DNA of 64,000 nt from NCBI GenBank assembly GCA_015709695.1, contig CP054183.1, positions 1,910,992 through 1,974,991 on the forward strand, in the 5' to 3' direction. Position numbers and translations under genes: made by a program. Positions 54,126 through 63,373 of this stretch are shown here, one piece after another. Below the pieces are notes generated by a model. The model ran no database searches and was not told where the DNA came from. It saw only the letters and a program-made list of their open reading frames with translations. The stretch is from Gammaproteobacteria bacterium. Lineage in GTDB: Bacteria > Pseudomonadota > Gammaproteobacteria > Steroidobacterales > GCA-2729495. Each line of letters opens with the position of its first letter. Position 1 is the first letter of the stretch.

Positions 54126-55064
54126 ATGACCACCGCCACCCTTCCCCATGTCGGCAGCAGCTTCAAGCGCGTGTTCTACCGGCCGCCCTTCGTGGGCATG
54201 CTCGCCTTCTTCGTGGTGTTCCTCATGCAGGGACTGGGCCACACGCAGATGGTCCTCATGGAGGCCATCTTCGGCGAGCGCTACGTCTACGAGTCCGCCT
54301 TCCTCACCGGCCTCATCGGCGCCATCTGCCTGTGGTTCGCCATGCGCAGCAGGAGCGAGGTCACCGCGACCTGGCTCGGCTTCTTCGCCGGAACCTGCCT
54401 GTGGACCGGCTGGGTGGAGTTCACCTACGTGTGGTCCGCCAACATGCTCAACGTCCCGGACCTGATGGACAAGTACGCGCCCGGGCAGATCGCCACCAAG
54501 GCCGAGTACCTGGTGATGATGTCCTCGGCGGGCGTGCTGCTGGCGACGCTGTTCCCGCTGCTGATGAATCGCGAGACGAAATGCAACATGTTCGCCTGGT
54601 TCCAGCGCAACCTGCGGCTGCGCACCGGCAAGCCGAGCCACGGCTACGAGCGCAACTTCGGCTACATCACCTGCCTGGAAACCATCTACGTCATCTGGTT
54701 CTGCTACCTGGTGCTGCTCTTCATCTACGATGACAACATCCTCGGCGACCGCCATCCGGTGACCTACGCCATCTTTTTCGTCACCACCGCCTGGTCGCTG
54801 TACCTGATCAACCGCCTGCGCCAGATGTGGAAGGTCACCACCGCGATCCGCTACGCCATCCCGACGGCGATCATCGCCTACAGCGCCTACGAGATCGTCG
54901 GCCGCTGGAACCTGTTCGCCGACATCTGGGTGGAACCCGGCAAGTACTGGCTGGAACTGACGCTGTTCTTCGGCGCGCTGATCGTCGCGGCGACGGTCGC
55001 CGTGCTGACTCCGCAGCACCAGAAGGCGGCACGCGACCGCGAGAACCGCGGGCAGCCCGCCTGA
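54126..55064 (+). CDS. Polytopic membrane protein, paralogue of the one at 11282
   Basis: Protein of 312 residues with about seven membrane segments and the same conserved blocks as 11282-12196: YRPPFVG, RSEV, WTGW, NRETKCNMF, ETIYVIWFCY and AIRYAIPT. Its C-terminus is charged (HQKAARDRENRGQ). It is under likely TetR control. Function unknown; the family may be specific to this kind of organism. Two copies with different neighbours suggest separate inducers for one activity. Confidence 0.82.
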   Translation: MTTATLPHVGSSFKRVFYRPPFVGMLAFFVVFLMQGLGHTQMVLMEAIFGERYVYESAFLTGLIGAICLWFAMRSRSEVTATWLGFFAGTCLWTGWVEFTYVWSANMLNVPDLMDKYAPGQIATKAEYLVMMSSAGVLLATLFPLLMNRETKCNMFAWFQRNLRLRTGKPSHGYERNFGYITCLETIYVIWFCYLVLLFIYDDNILGDRHPVTYAIFFVTTAWSLYLINRLRQMWKVTTAIRYAIPTAIIAYSAYEIVGRWNLFADIWVEPGKYWLELTLFFGALIVAATVAVLTPQHQKAARDRENRGQPA

Positions 55065-55082
55065 GGCCGCCCGGCCCTGCCG

Positions 55083-55847
55083 TCAGCGCGGCGGCGGCCA
55101 GGCGAGCGAGGTGTCGCGGACGTGGTAGGTCTTGCCGAGGCAGGCGGCCTGGCCCAGGCAGGAGACCGTGAGCGCCGCGAGATCCGCGCGGGTCATCGGC
55201 CCGATCCAGCCGTCGTCCTCGGTCAGTTCGGCCTTGCCGGTCGGCGGCGTGCCATCCGGCCATAAGCGCGTGTTGCGGATGATGGTGAACGGCAGGCCGC
55301 TCTGGCGCAGCACGTCCTCGCCGACGCCCTGGTCCTGCAGCCGGTCCAGCAACCCGGGCACGCGTTCCCAGCCCGCGGAGGCAAACTTGCCGATATTGGC
55401 ACCCGCGCCGACCGCACTGCTGTGGATGAACTGGCGCACTCCGGCGGCCTTCGCCGCTGCGGTGAGCGGCGGCATCAGCTTGCCGTAGAAGTGCGTATCG
55501 CCATCCTCGACGCGCACCGCGGTGATGACCGCGTCCATGTGCCGCCCCCTGAATACCGCGTCGATGTCGCCCGGGTTCATGAGATCGCCCTCGACGAAGC
55601 GGACGGCCTGGCTGTCCAGGCGCCGCCGGTCGGATCCGGGACGGGTGAACACCGTGACATGATCGCCACGGGCCACGAGTCGACGGACGATTTCGGCACC
55701 GAGCTGGCCGGTGCCGCCGAAGACCATGACATCCCGCGGCGCTTCGGCTGCCGCCGTCGCCGTGGCCGGCACGCCGGCCAGCATCGGCAGCAACGCCAGC
55801 ACCAGGGGAAGCAGCAGCGCCCCGAACAGGCCGCGGTGTCGGTTCAT
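55083..55847 (-). CDS. Exported atypical SDR (NAD(P)H-binding) protein
   Basis: Protein of 254 residues with a signal peptide (LFGALLLPLVLALLPMLAG) before an atypical SDR/NmrA-like domain: VMVFGGTGQLGAEIVRRLV, later FIHSSAVGAG and FTIIRNTRLW. An NAD(P)-binding fold with an export signal is unusual; the segment could also be a membrane anchor leaving the domain outside or inside. Start ATG at 55847. Substrate unknown. Confidence 0.82.
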   Translation of the reverse strand: MNRHRGLFGALLLPLVLALLPMLAGVPATATAAAEAPRDVMVFGGTGQLGAEIVRRLVARGDHVTVFTRPGSDRRRLDSQAVRFVEGDLMNPGDIDAVFRGRHMDAVITAVRVEDGDTHFYGKLMPPLTAAAKAAGVRQFIHSSAVGAGANIGKFASAGWERVPGLLDRLQDQGVGEDVLRQSGLPFTIIRNTRLWPDGTPPTGKAELTEDDGWIGPMTRADLAALTVSCLGQAACLGKTYHVRDTSLAWPPPR

Positions 55848-55875
55848 GTGGGCGGTCCTCCTCAAACTGGGCCAG

Positions 55876-56553
55876 TCATTGATCGTCCATCGCCACATCC
55901 TGCACGCCAGGCAGGGCCGCGAGGTACCGGGTCACTTCGGCGATCTCCTCCGCCGAGCCCGCCCGGATCACCAGGTGCAGTTCCTGTTGCGCGGGCCCGC
56001 TGCCCGGCCGCGCCTCGACATGCTGGAACCCCATGCCGCCCTTCACCAGCGCCGCCTCGATGTCGGCCTGCGAGGTCATGCGCGCATCGATGCGCAGCAC
56101 CAGCGGCTGGTATTGCTGGCGGCGGATCATCAGGCGCCGCTCCAGCGGCTTGAGCCCGACGAGGATGGCGAGGATCAGCACCGTGGTGCTCACCGCCGCG
56201 AGATAGAGCCCGCCGCCGACGGCGAGGCCGATGGCCGCCACCGCCCACAGGCTGGCCGCGGTGGTCAGGCCGCGGACGATTTCCTGCCGCAGGAGGATGG
56301 TGCCGGCGCCGAGGAAGCCGATGCCGCTCACCACCTGGGCGGCCACCCGCGAAGGGTCCAGGGTGACATTCGCCTGCCCCAGCACGCCGGCGAAGCCGTA
56401 GGCCGAGACGATCATGAACAGTGTCGAGCCGACGCACACCAGCATGTGGGTGCGCAGGCCCGCCACCCAGTGCAGGCGCTCGCGCTCGAGGCCGATCAGG
56501 CTGCCGAGCAGGGCTGCAAGCAGCAGGCGCGTGATGAGTTCGGTGGCCGGCAT
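55876..56553 (-). CDS. MgtC/SapB family membrane protein
   Basis: Protein of 225 residues: four to five membrane segments with the MgtC signature LLGSLIGLERERLHWVAGLRTH and VVSGIGFLGAGTIL, then a soluble ACT-like C-terminal domain. The family is linked to Mg2+ homeostasis and membrane energetics. Its start overlaps the SnoaL-like gene stop by 1 nt, the end of the molybdoenzyme operon. Confidence 0.92.
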   Translation of the reverse strand: MPATELITRLLLAALLGSLIGLERERLHWVAGLRTHMLVCVGSTLFMIVSAYGFAGVLGQANVTLDPSRVAAQVVSGIGFLGAGTILLRQEIVRGLTTAASLWAVAAIGLAVGGGLYLAAVSTTVLILAILVGLKPLERRLMIRRQQYQPLVLRIDARMTSQADIEAALVKGGMGFQHVEARPGSGPAQQELHLVIRAGSAEEIAEVTRYLAALPGVQDVAMDDQ

Positions 56554-56930
56554 CAGTCTTCCCCGGCCACGCCGTGGAACACCTCGGCGGCGATGATCAG
56601 CCCGTCCTCGCCGAAGCGCAGGTTTTCCGACATCCTGCGGACCCGACCATCGACCCGCGAGACATAGATGATGGCCAGCTCACGGCTCGCCGGGTCCCAC
56701 AGCACACGGTCGACGGTGAAATGCAGCGTGCCGATGCCGGCGAGCGCCGCCCTCCAGTATGCGCGGAGCGCGGGCTTGCCATGGACCGTCGCCGTGCCCG
56801 CCACCGCCAGCGCGGTCGGGCTGGTGAAGACGATGTCATCGTGGAAGTGGGCCAGTACCGCCTCGACATCGGCGCGGTTCCAGGCCGCTGCCCATTGCGC
56901 GGCGAAGGTAGCGACTTCCTCGCGCCTCAT
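56553..56930 (-). CDS. SnoaL-like / NTF2-fold small protein
   Basis: Protein of 125 residues of the NTF2-like fold: AAQWAAAWNRADVEAVLAHF, DDIVFTSPTAL, and a C-terminal strand pair LRFGEDGLIIAAEVFHG. Such proteins are ketosteroid-isomerase-like enzymes or structural pockets. It sits 21 nt after the molybdoenzyme beta gene. Confidence 0.85.
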   Translation of the reverse strand: MRREEVATFAAQWAAAWNRADVEAVLAHFHDDIVFTSPTALAVAGTATVHGKPALRAYWRAALAGIGTLHFTVDRVLWDPASRELAIIYVSRVDGRVRRMSENLRFGEDGLIIAAEVFHGVAGED

Positions 56931-56951
56931 GCTGCACCCGGCCCCGCCCGG

Positions 56952-57980
56952 CTACACGGTTCCCGGAAACGTGCCGTCCAGGGTCGAGGCGATCTTCACC
57001 TCGGGGATGTTGAACAGGCTCTTCCAGTCCCGGGCGATGAGCAGGTCCATCAGTTCGCTGGGCTTGCCGTCCTTCTTCTTCTCCATCTCCTCGTGCAGCG
57101 TGATCAGCGCGGCATCGACGGCGGGGCCGAACAGGTAGCGCAGGTACTCCATCGGCACGCGGGGATTCTCCTCGTCGAAGCGGCCCTCGGCATCGAAGCG
57201 CGGCGGCAGGATCGGCGGGATGTAATAGACGTTGGGCTCGGTGCCGTATTCCGGGTGCAGCGGGATCGCCACCTTCCACTCGTTGACCAGCTTGTGGATC
57301 GGACCGTCGTCCTCAAGGTAGCCGACGAAGCGCAGCCGGCCCGGGCACTGGCGCGCACAGGCCGGCGCGATGCCCTGCTCCACGCGCGGGAAGCAGAAGA
57401 TGCACTTCTGCGTCTTGCGCTTGATGTAGTTGAAGTAGACCTTGTCATACGGGCAGGCCTGGTTGCAGAGGCGGAAGCCCTGGCACTTGTCCTGGTCCAC
57501 CAGCACGATGCCGTCCTGTTCGCGCTTGTAGATGGCGCGCACCGGGCAGGCCTCGAGGCAGGCCGGCTTGGTGCAGTGGTTGCACAGCCGCGGCAGGTAG
57601 AAGTGGTAGTTGTTGGGGAACTCGCCGGAGGAGCTGTCCTCGCTCCAGTTCGGGCCATACTCCATCGGCTCGGGGCGCTGCAGGCGCTCCTCGGTGCCCT
57701 GGAAATAGACGGCCTCGTGGTTGAGCTGCGCGGGGGTGCCGTAGTCCTTGTCGTCGTGAAGGCCGCCGTACTGGAGCACGCCGTCCTTCCAGCCGGCCTT
57801 CTTGCCGTGCTCCTCCCAGTCGCGGGGATAACCCGGGCCGGGCTTGGTCTCGACGTTGTTCCAGAGCATGTACTCCTGGCCCGGCTCGTCGGTCCACAGG
57901 CTCTTGCAGGCGGCGGTGCAGGCCTGGCAGCCGATGCACTTGTTCAGGTCGATCACCATGGCGACTTGGCGCGTGGTCAT
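56952..57980 (-). CDS. Type II DMSO-reductase family iron-sulfur (beta) subunit
   Basis: Protein of 342 residues with four cluster motifs of the NarH/EbdB type: [43 protein letters not shown] (Phe replaces one Cys, as Trp does in NarH, so a [3Fe-4S] is expected) and [20 protein letters not shown]. No export signal; it would ride with the Tat-exported alpha subunit. It transfers electrons from the molybdenum site. Gene gap to alpha is 19 nt. Confidence 0.93.
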   Translation of the reverse strand: MTTRQVAMVIDLNKCIGCQACTAACKSLWTDEPGQEYMLWNNVETKPGPGYPRDWEEHGKKAGWKDGVLQYGGLHDDKDYGTPAQLNHEAVYFQGTEERLQRPEPMEYGPNWSEDSSSGEFPNNYHFYLPRLCNHCTKPACLEACPVRAIYKREQDGIVLVDQDKCQGFRLCNQACPYDKVYFNYIKRKTQKCIFCFPRVEQGIAPACARQCPGRLRFVGYLEDDGPIHKLVNEWKVAIPLHPEYGTEPNVYYIPPILPPRFDAEGRFDEENPRVPMEYLRYLFGPAVDAALITLHEEMEKKKDGKPSELMDLLIARDWKSLFNIPEVKIASTLDGTFPGTV

Positions 57981-57999
57981 GTCGGCGTCCTCTGGGGGC

Positions 58000-60780
58000 T
58001 CAGGCCCGGGCCGGTGCTTCGTACCTGTCGAAGCTCACCGTCGTATCATGAAAAGTCAGGTTCGGCACGTAGTTCGGTGCGCGGTAACCGATGTGCCCGT
58101 AGCCACCGACCAGCGAGGTCGGCTTGAGCAGGCCATCGGTGGAGATCACGGCGCTGAAGTTCTGCCGGTTGCGGAACATCATCGGGTCCCAGCCGTGGTA
58201 CATGAACAGCTGGCCGCGGCCGAGGCCGCCGCTGAGGTGCGCCATGGCGACGAAGGAGCCGTGGTTGTTGAAGACGCGGACCAGGTCGCCGTCCGCCACG
58301 CCCTTCTCCCTGGCGTCCTCGGCATTGACGTAGACGTCCGGCTCCCCGCGCTGCAGATGCAGCATCAGCCAGTCGTCGCGGCACCAGCTGTGGATGCCGT
58401 GGCGCGCGTGGCCCATGAGCAGACGGCCGCTGTGGCCGGGATTGGCCAGCGGTGCCTTGTGCACCGGCAGTTGCTCGCCCTCGGCGAGGAACCAGTCGTG
58501 GTCCATGTAGTACTGCTGGCGCCGGGTCAGGGTCTCGTAGGGAACCTTGTCGCGGGTGCTGGCCAGCGTCTTGTAGGAGTAGGGCGACTGCGGGCCGAAC
58601 TGCGTGGAGCTGGAGTCGTTGACCCGCACGAAGCCCTTCTTCGCCAGCTCCGCGTAGCTGGTCTTCGGAATGCCGAAGGAATTGTCGAGCAGGAACTGCA
58701 CGATGTCGCGGTTGTCGCGGATCCTGCCGCCCAGCGTCATCAGCTCATGCAGCTTCGTGTAGTCGTGCTCGATCGGCTGGCCGTTGAAGCTGTCCTTGAT
58801 CGGCGGCAGGTTGCGGGCCTTCGCCTGGTCGCTGATGGCCGTCGCCAGACGCAGCATGGCGGTGTAGTCGTCGACCGACTCGCCGAGCGGCGGCACCGAC
58901 TGGTCAAGAACCTGCAGGTAGGGCGTGCGGCCCTCCATGGTGATGTCGTGGCGCTCGTAGTGGTGGGCGATGGGCAGCACGTAGTCGGAATACATCGCGG
59001 TGACGCTCATGTCCGGCGTCATGGCGACGATGCAGTCGAGCTTCTCGAAGATGTCGTGGCGCCAGCGGGTGCCCGATGCCCGCCAGTTGGCCGGGTTGTT
59101 CCCCGCCATGATCGCCATCTTCCACGGCGTGCGCGAGTAATCGGGCAGCCAGCGGTTGTTGATGGCCTCGCGGTAGTAGCGGTCGAAGTGCTCGGCCAGC
59201 TCGCGGCTGTAGGCGCTCTCGTTCAGCGCCTTGCCGTCGCCATGGGCGTAGTCCCACACCGAGATGGCCGCCACCTTCAGGCGCGGGCCGACGCCGTCGA
59301 AGACGAACTTCAGCACGCCATCGGATTTCGACAGCTGCGTGACCTGCATGCCGCCGCCCTCGCGGCCGGTGTTGCCGGTCAGCGCGCACATCAGCAGCCA
59401 GGCGCGATGCAGCTTGTCGCCGTGCAGCCACTTGCAGGAGCGGTAGCCGGCGAAGATCATCCCGGCGCCGGACCTGGCGAACTTGCGGGCCACGAAGCGC
59501 GTCACGTCGGGATGCACGCCGCAGGTTGCCTGGGCCAGTTCCGGCGTGTAGTCGCTGTTGCACAGCAGCCGGGTCAGCTCGAACACGGTGGTGACCTCCA
59601 CCCGCCGGCCGTCGGCCGTGGTGATGGTCCAGCGGCCCTCCACCGCGGGCCTGAGCGCACCCAGCTTCAGGCTGCCCGCGGGCGGGGTGCCCGGCGGACC
59701 CGGCTTCGGCACGATGCCGGTAGCCGGGGCGACGGCCGGCCCGCCCGTGGCCTCGTCCCATATATAGAAGGTGCTGGCCGCACCCTCGCCCTCCACGCCC
59801 AGGTCGCTGCCACGGAGGAACTTGCGGGTGTCGGTGCGCACCAGGAAGGGCAGGTCGGTCTGCTCGCGGACGTAATCCCAGTCGATGAGCCGCTCGGCGA
59901 TGATGGTCTGCACCATGGCCATGGCGAGCGCCGTGTCGGTGCCGGGCTTCGGGCTCAGCCACTTCGAGGAGTGCATGGCCGAGCCGTTGAAGTCCGGGGT
60001 GATGGTGATCAGCTCGGTGCCGTTGTAGCGCGCTTCCCAGAAGAAATGCGCGTCGGGGATGCGGGTCACCGCCGGGTTGCACACCCAGACCAGGCAGCAC
60101 TTCGACTTGAACACCGCCGCCATGCTGTCGCCCGGCAGGTCGTTGCCGAGCGTCATCCAGGCGCCGGCCGGCAGATCGCCCACGCCGGCGAAGGTCTCCG
60201 GGCAGATCATGCCGGTGATGTTGCAGAGCCTGAAGAGCGCGGCGAACGACGCCCTCTTCAGGATCATCTGCGTGCCCATGGCGAAGGTGATGGAGCCCGG
60301 GCCGGTCTCGGTGGCGTGCTGGATGAACTTCGCGGCGATCTCCGCGGTGGCCTGCTGCCAGCTGATGCGCTGCCACTTGCCCTCGCCGCGCTTGCCCACG
60401 CGCTTCATCGGATAAAGCACGCGCTGCTTGCCGTACATGTACTTGGCCTGGCGGATGCCCTTCTGGCAGCCGCGCGGGCCGTAGTCGGGGGTGTCGTCCC
60501 CGGAGCGGCCGTACTCGCCCTGCTGCTCCTCGCGCCAGACGATGCCGTTCTTGACGTAGACGTTGAAGGCGCAGTGACCGGTGCAGTTGATGCCGCGGCT
60601 GCCGCGCACCACGCGGTCCCAGGTCCACTTCTGCCGCATCAGGTCTTCCCAGCGGGCGTAGGGCCTGGCGAGCTGGGTCGGATCCTGCGCGCCCGCCGGC
60701 GCGTACTTCAGCGACAGCCCGAGGGCCATGGCGCCGCCCGAGGCGAGCACCTGCCGGCGATCGGTCAACATGGCGGTCAT
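58000..60780 (-). CDS. Type II DMSO-reductase family molybdopterin (alpha) subunit
   Basis: Protein of 926 residues starting with a Tat signal (TDRRQVLASGGAMALGLSL). It binds bis-MGD; Cys66, Cys70 and Cys105 match three ligands of the N-terminal [4Fe-4S] cluster of NarG/EbdA, but Arg62 is where those enzymes have His. The presumed Mo ligand is the Asp in TFAGVGDLPAG. Blocks NPAVTRIPDAHFFWEARYNG and YHGWDPMMF recall ethylbenzene and steroid C25 dehydrogenases. So it may hydroxylate a hydrocarbon or steroid side chain with water, or be a reductase; substrate unproven. Frame extends upstream of 60780 but that part is antisense-like. Neither gamma (heme b) nor delta (chaperone) gene is seen. Confidence 0.9.
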   Translation of the reverse strand: MTAMLTDRRQVLASGGAMALGLSLKYAPAGAQDPTQLARPYARWEDLMRQKWTWDRVVRGSRGINCTGHCAFNVYVKNGIVWREEQQGEYGRSGDDTPDYGPRGCQKGIRQAKYMYGKQRVLYPMKRVGKRGEGKWQRISWQQATAEIAAKFIQHATETGPGSITFAMGTQMILKRASFAALFRLCNITGMICPETFAGVGDLPAGAWMTLGNDLPGDSMAAVFKSKCCLVWVCNPAVTRIPDAHFFWEARYNGTELITITPDFNGSAMHSSKWLSPKPGTDTALAMAMVQTIIAERLIDWDYVREQTDLPFLVRTDTRKFLRGSDLGVEGEGAASTFYIWDEATGGPAVAPATGIVPKPGPPGTPPAGSLKLGALRPAVEGRWTITTADGRRVEVTTVFELTRLLCNSDYTPELAQATCGVHPDVTRFVARKFARSGAGMIFAGYRSCKWLHGDKLHRAWLLMCALTGNTGREGGGMQVTQLSKSDGVLKFVFDGVGPRLKVAAISVWDYAHGDGKALNESAYSRELAEHFDRYYREAINNRWLPDYSRTPWKMAIMAGNNPANWRASGTRWRHDIFEKLDCIVAMTPDMSVTAMYSDYVLPIAHHYERHDITMEGRTPYLQVLDQSVPPLGESVDDYTAMLRLATAISDQAKARNLPPIKDSFNGQPIEHDYTKLHELMTLGGRIRDNRDIVQFLLDNSFGIPKTSYAELAKKGFVRVNDSSSTQFGPQSPYSYKTLASTRDKVPYETLTRRQQYYMDHDWFLAEGEQLPVHKAPLANPGHSGRLLMGHARHGIHSWCRDDWLMLHLQRGEPDVYVNAEDAREKGVADGDLVRVFNNHGSFVAMAHLSGGLGRGQLFMYHGWDPMMFRNRQNFSAVISTDGLLKPTSLVGGYGHIGYRAPNYVPNLTFHDTTVSFDRYEAPARA

Positions 60781-60812
60781 GCAACGTCCCCTGCGATCAG
60801 CGTTCCCGGATA

Positions 60813-61886
60813 TTACAGCAGCCCCGCCTTGACGAGCCGCTCGATGTTCGCCTCCTGGCGGCGACGGAAGCTGTCGCGGTCCGGCGGCTCGATGACCTTG
60901 CCGTCGCGAAGCAGGAAGTTGCCCTCGTGGAAGCGGGCCTTCGCGTAGCTGTCGGCGTAGACCTGGAATGGCTGGCGCGACATGACATTCGCCATGGCGG
61001 TGCGCCGGCGCGTACGCCGCAACGCGCCGATGTCGATGACGGCGTTGGCGTTGAAGGCCTCGCCGCCCTGCGCCGCCTCGCAGAGGATGTGTCCGTTGTA
61101 GTCGATGATGGTGGACATGGCGCTGCAGGTGTGGGCGGGGATCGGGATGTCGTCGATGCTGGCGGTGTTGGCCGCCACCACGAACACCTGGTTCTCGATC
61201 GCCCGCGCGCGACGGCAGATTTCCTTGATGGTCGCCTCCGGGCTGCCCGGCTCGCTGGTCGGGTGCAGGATGACCTCGGCGCCGCGCATGGTGAGGCAGC
61301 GCGTGATCTCCGGGTAGAGGATCTCCTCCGAAGCGATGGTGCCGAGGTTGCCGATCTCGGTGCGTGCCACCGGGAAGATGCTGTCCGCGCCGTAGATGTC
61401 GAGGTACCGGTCCCAGACATCGTGCGGCGTCGGCTCGAAGCAGGAAGTCAGCCGACGGTAGCGCAGGATGACGTTGCCGTTGGGCGCGATGATGAAGCAG
61501 GTCTGGAAGTACAGCTCCGGAAACTTCGGATCGATTTCGTAGACGTTGCCGGAGAGGTAGATGTTGTTGGACTGGGCGATCCGGCCGAGCTGCTCGTACT
61601 CGGGGCCGTTCTGCTCGAGGCAGGCCCGGTCGCGCCACTCGGCCGGCGACTCCTTCAGCGGGAAGCCGGTGACCGCGTACTCCGGCAACGCCACCAGGCG
61701 CACCGGCGCCCCATAGAAGAACTTGAGGAAGCCCGCCGCGGCGCTGGCGTACTCGCCGATCCGCTGGAGGTTCTCGCCGATCCGCGCCCGCGAGGCCTCC
61801 CTGCCCTTGCAGCGATTGACACCCTTGACGGAAACCTGAAGCGCGACGGCGCTGTATTCCACCACGGCGGGGTTCTGTTCGGTCAT
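60813..61886 (-). CDS. Nitrilase-superfamily protein lacking the catalytic Cys
   Basis: Protein of 357 residues with the carbon-nitrogen hydrolase fold. Glu69 of the triad is present (ALPEYAVTGF), but the Lys position reads RYRRL (Arg) and the Cys position reads GTIASEEILYPE, with Ser186 instead of Cys. Thus normal amidase/nitrilase chemistry is not expected unless Ser works. The block EEILYPEITRCLTMRGAEVILHP (Cys one turn later) is otherwise well conserved. First gene of the molybdoenzyme operon, 32 nt before alpha. Possibly a scaffold, binding protein or altered hydrolase. Confidence 0.85.
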   Translation of the reverse strand: MTEQNPAVVEYSAVALQVSVKGVNRCKGREASRARIGENLQRIGEYASAAAGFLKFFYGAPVRLVALPEYAVTGFPLKESPAEWRDRACLEQNGPEYEQLGRIAQSNNIYLSGNVYEIDPKFPELYFQTCFIIAPNGNVILRYRRLTSCFEPTPHDVWDRYLDIYGADSIFPVARTEIGNLGTIASEEILYPEITRCLTMRGAEVILHPTSEPGSPEATIKEICRRARAIENQVFVVAANTASIDDIPIPAHTCSAMSTIIDYNGHILCEAAQGGEAFNANAVIDIGALRRTRRRTAMANVMSRQPFQVYADSYAKARFHEGNFLLRDGKVIEPPDRDSFRRRQEANIERLVKAGLL

Positions 61887-61927
61887 CTTCTGGGTTTCCC
61901 TGGCTTGCAGGCCGGACTACGGCGGTG

Positions 61928-61945
61928 CGCAGTATATAAGAGCCC
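61928..61945 (-). promoter_or_regulatory. Possible promoter of the molybdoenzyme operon
   Basis: On the minus strand TTATATACT (TATACT as -10) lies about 50 nt before the nitrilase-like gene start; no good -35 is seen, as common for activator-dependent promoters. Confidence 0.3.
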
Positions 61946-62042
61946 ATGGTGCCGGGCGGCATGGAGCAGGCCAACCTGTCCGCGTGGCAGTTGCGCGCCC
62001 CCTGCCTTGTGCCATCCCGGGGCGCCGGGTATTTTCGCGCCC

Positions 62043-62798
62043 ATGCCAGAGGCCGCCCGCAACCCCGCCATTCCCCGCTTCGCCATCGAGCACATGGTGC
62101 CGACCCTCAACGGCACCGGATTCATGTTCGAGGTACTGGACGGCTACGCCGAGGAATGGATCCACCATGCCGGCCGTATCGCCGACCCGGTCCTGGAGGT
62201 GGGCTGCGCCTACGGGGTGGCGACCCTCGAGGCCCTGGAGGCCGGTGCCCGGGTGGTGGCCTGCGACATGGAACCCCGGCATCTGGCGATCCTCGCCGGG
62301 AGGGCCACGCCGTCGATGCGCCAGCGCCTGACCTGCCTCGCGGCGACGCTGCCCGAAGCCGACTTCGGCAGCGAGCGTTTCGGCGCCATCCTCTGCTCCC
62401 GGGTGCTGCATTTCCTCGACGGCGCCGGCATCGACAGCGCCGTCGCCACCATGGCCCGCGCGCTCAGGCCCGGCGGCCGGCTCTACCTGGTGGCCGACAC
62501 GCCCTACGGCATCTGGCGCAACTTCATCCCGGCATTCGAGGCCGCGCGGCGCGCCGGTGCGCGCTGGCCCGGCATGATGACTGGCCTGCACCACTACCTG
62601 CCGACCCCGGGCATCCACCGCTACATCGACCGGCCCGCCTTCCTCAACCTGATGGATCCGGAACTGCTGGCGCGCATCTGCGCCGAAGCCGGGCTGCGCG
62701 TGAAACGCGCCAGCTTCATCGACCGCGCCGATTTCCGCGGGCTGGGTGCGCTGGACGGCCGCGAGAACGCCGGGGTCCTCGCCATCAAGCCGGAATGA
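62043..62798 (+). CDS. SAM-dependent methyltransferase
   Basis: Protein of 251 residues of the class I fold: VLEVGCAYGVATLEALEAGA near residue 55, VVACDMEPRHLAIL, and RPGGRLYLVADTPYG after the methyltransferase motif IV region AILCSRVLHFL. Start ATG at 62043; upstream codons in frame are antisense to the nitrilase gene. Divergent from the molybdoenzyme operon. Substrate unknown. Confidence 0.85.
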   Translation: MPEAARNPAIPRFAIEHMVPTLNGTGFMFEVLDGYAEEWIHHAGRIADPVLEVGCAYGVATLEALEAGARVVACDMEPRHLAILAGRATPSMRQRLTCLAATLPEADFGSERFGAILCSRVLHFLDGAGIDSAVATMARALRPGGRLYLVADTPYGIWRNFIPAFEAARRAGARWPGMMTGLHHYLPTPGIHRYIDRPAFLNLMDPELLARICAEAGLRVKRASFIDRADFRGLGALDGRENAGVLAIKPE

Positions 62799-62914
62799 TC
62801 CGCGCGCATCCGCTGCCGACATAACGACGTAAGCACGACGTCAAATGGCGGGCAACGGCGCGGTTCTTGCCAGAATGCCGTGACGCGTTTCCTCGCCGCG
62901 CACGACAACCGGCT

Positions 62915-62920
62915 TAGAAT
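62915..62920 (+). promoter_or_regulatory. Possible -10 box
   Basis: TAGAAT, one base from TATAAT, 42 nt before the start of the small gene at 62962; no convincing -35. Confidence 0.3.
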
Positions 62921-62961
62921 CAGCGGCGTTCACTGCCAACAACAAGAAAAAGAAGCACACC

Positions 62962-63216
62962 ATGAACGAGGCACCTGGCCAGGTACTCGGTTACCTGGAC
63001 TACAAGAACAAGACCCGCACGGCCGCCTGGGAAGAACGTCTCTGGCAACAGCACCTCAACGGCGCGCCGGCCGACATTCGTGCCGATGAGGATCGCCAGC
63101 GCTACGGGGATCTCCTCAGCCGCATCGAGGAATCGCGCAGCCTCGCCCGCAGGCTGCACATGCGCCGCATGGCCGGGGCCCCGCAGTTCGGGCTGCTCGC
63201 CACCCACGCTACCTGA
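62962..63216 (+). CDS. Small charged hypothetical protein
   Basis: Protein of 84 residues, rich in Arg, Glu and Gln, helical (WEERLWQQHLNG, LLSRIEESRSLARRLHMRRM), no membrane segment or signal. AAGAAG before the ATG is a plausible ribosome-binding site. No family recognised. Confidence 0.65.
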   Translation: MNEAPGQVLGYLDYKNKTRTAAWEERLWQQHLNGAPADIRADEDRQRYGDLLSRIEESRSLARRLHMRRMAGAPQFGLLATHAT

Positions 63217-63373
63217 GGCGACCGCACCGGCCGCGGGCGATGGCCGCGTGCCGTGATCCAGTTCTCAGCCCCGCCCGGGCGCCGGGCAAAGCGTGAGCAC
63301 GGTCACCGGGTCGCCGCGCCTGCGGTCGCTAGACTCGACCCGATCCCGTCACGGCTGCACGCCTCCGCCCGCC

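Noticed and set aside
57844-60948. Open frame of more than 1000 codons on the plus strand
   Set aside because: Antisense to the molybdoenzyme genes, which carry clear Fe-S and Mo-site motifs; the plus-strand product is low-complexity Val/Ala/His.
60781-61974. Extension of the molybdoenzyme alpha frame upstream to 61974
   Set aside because: The extra codons overlap the nitrilase-like gene in another frame and show no protein character; a Tat signal starts at 60780.
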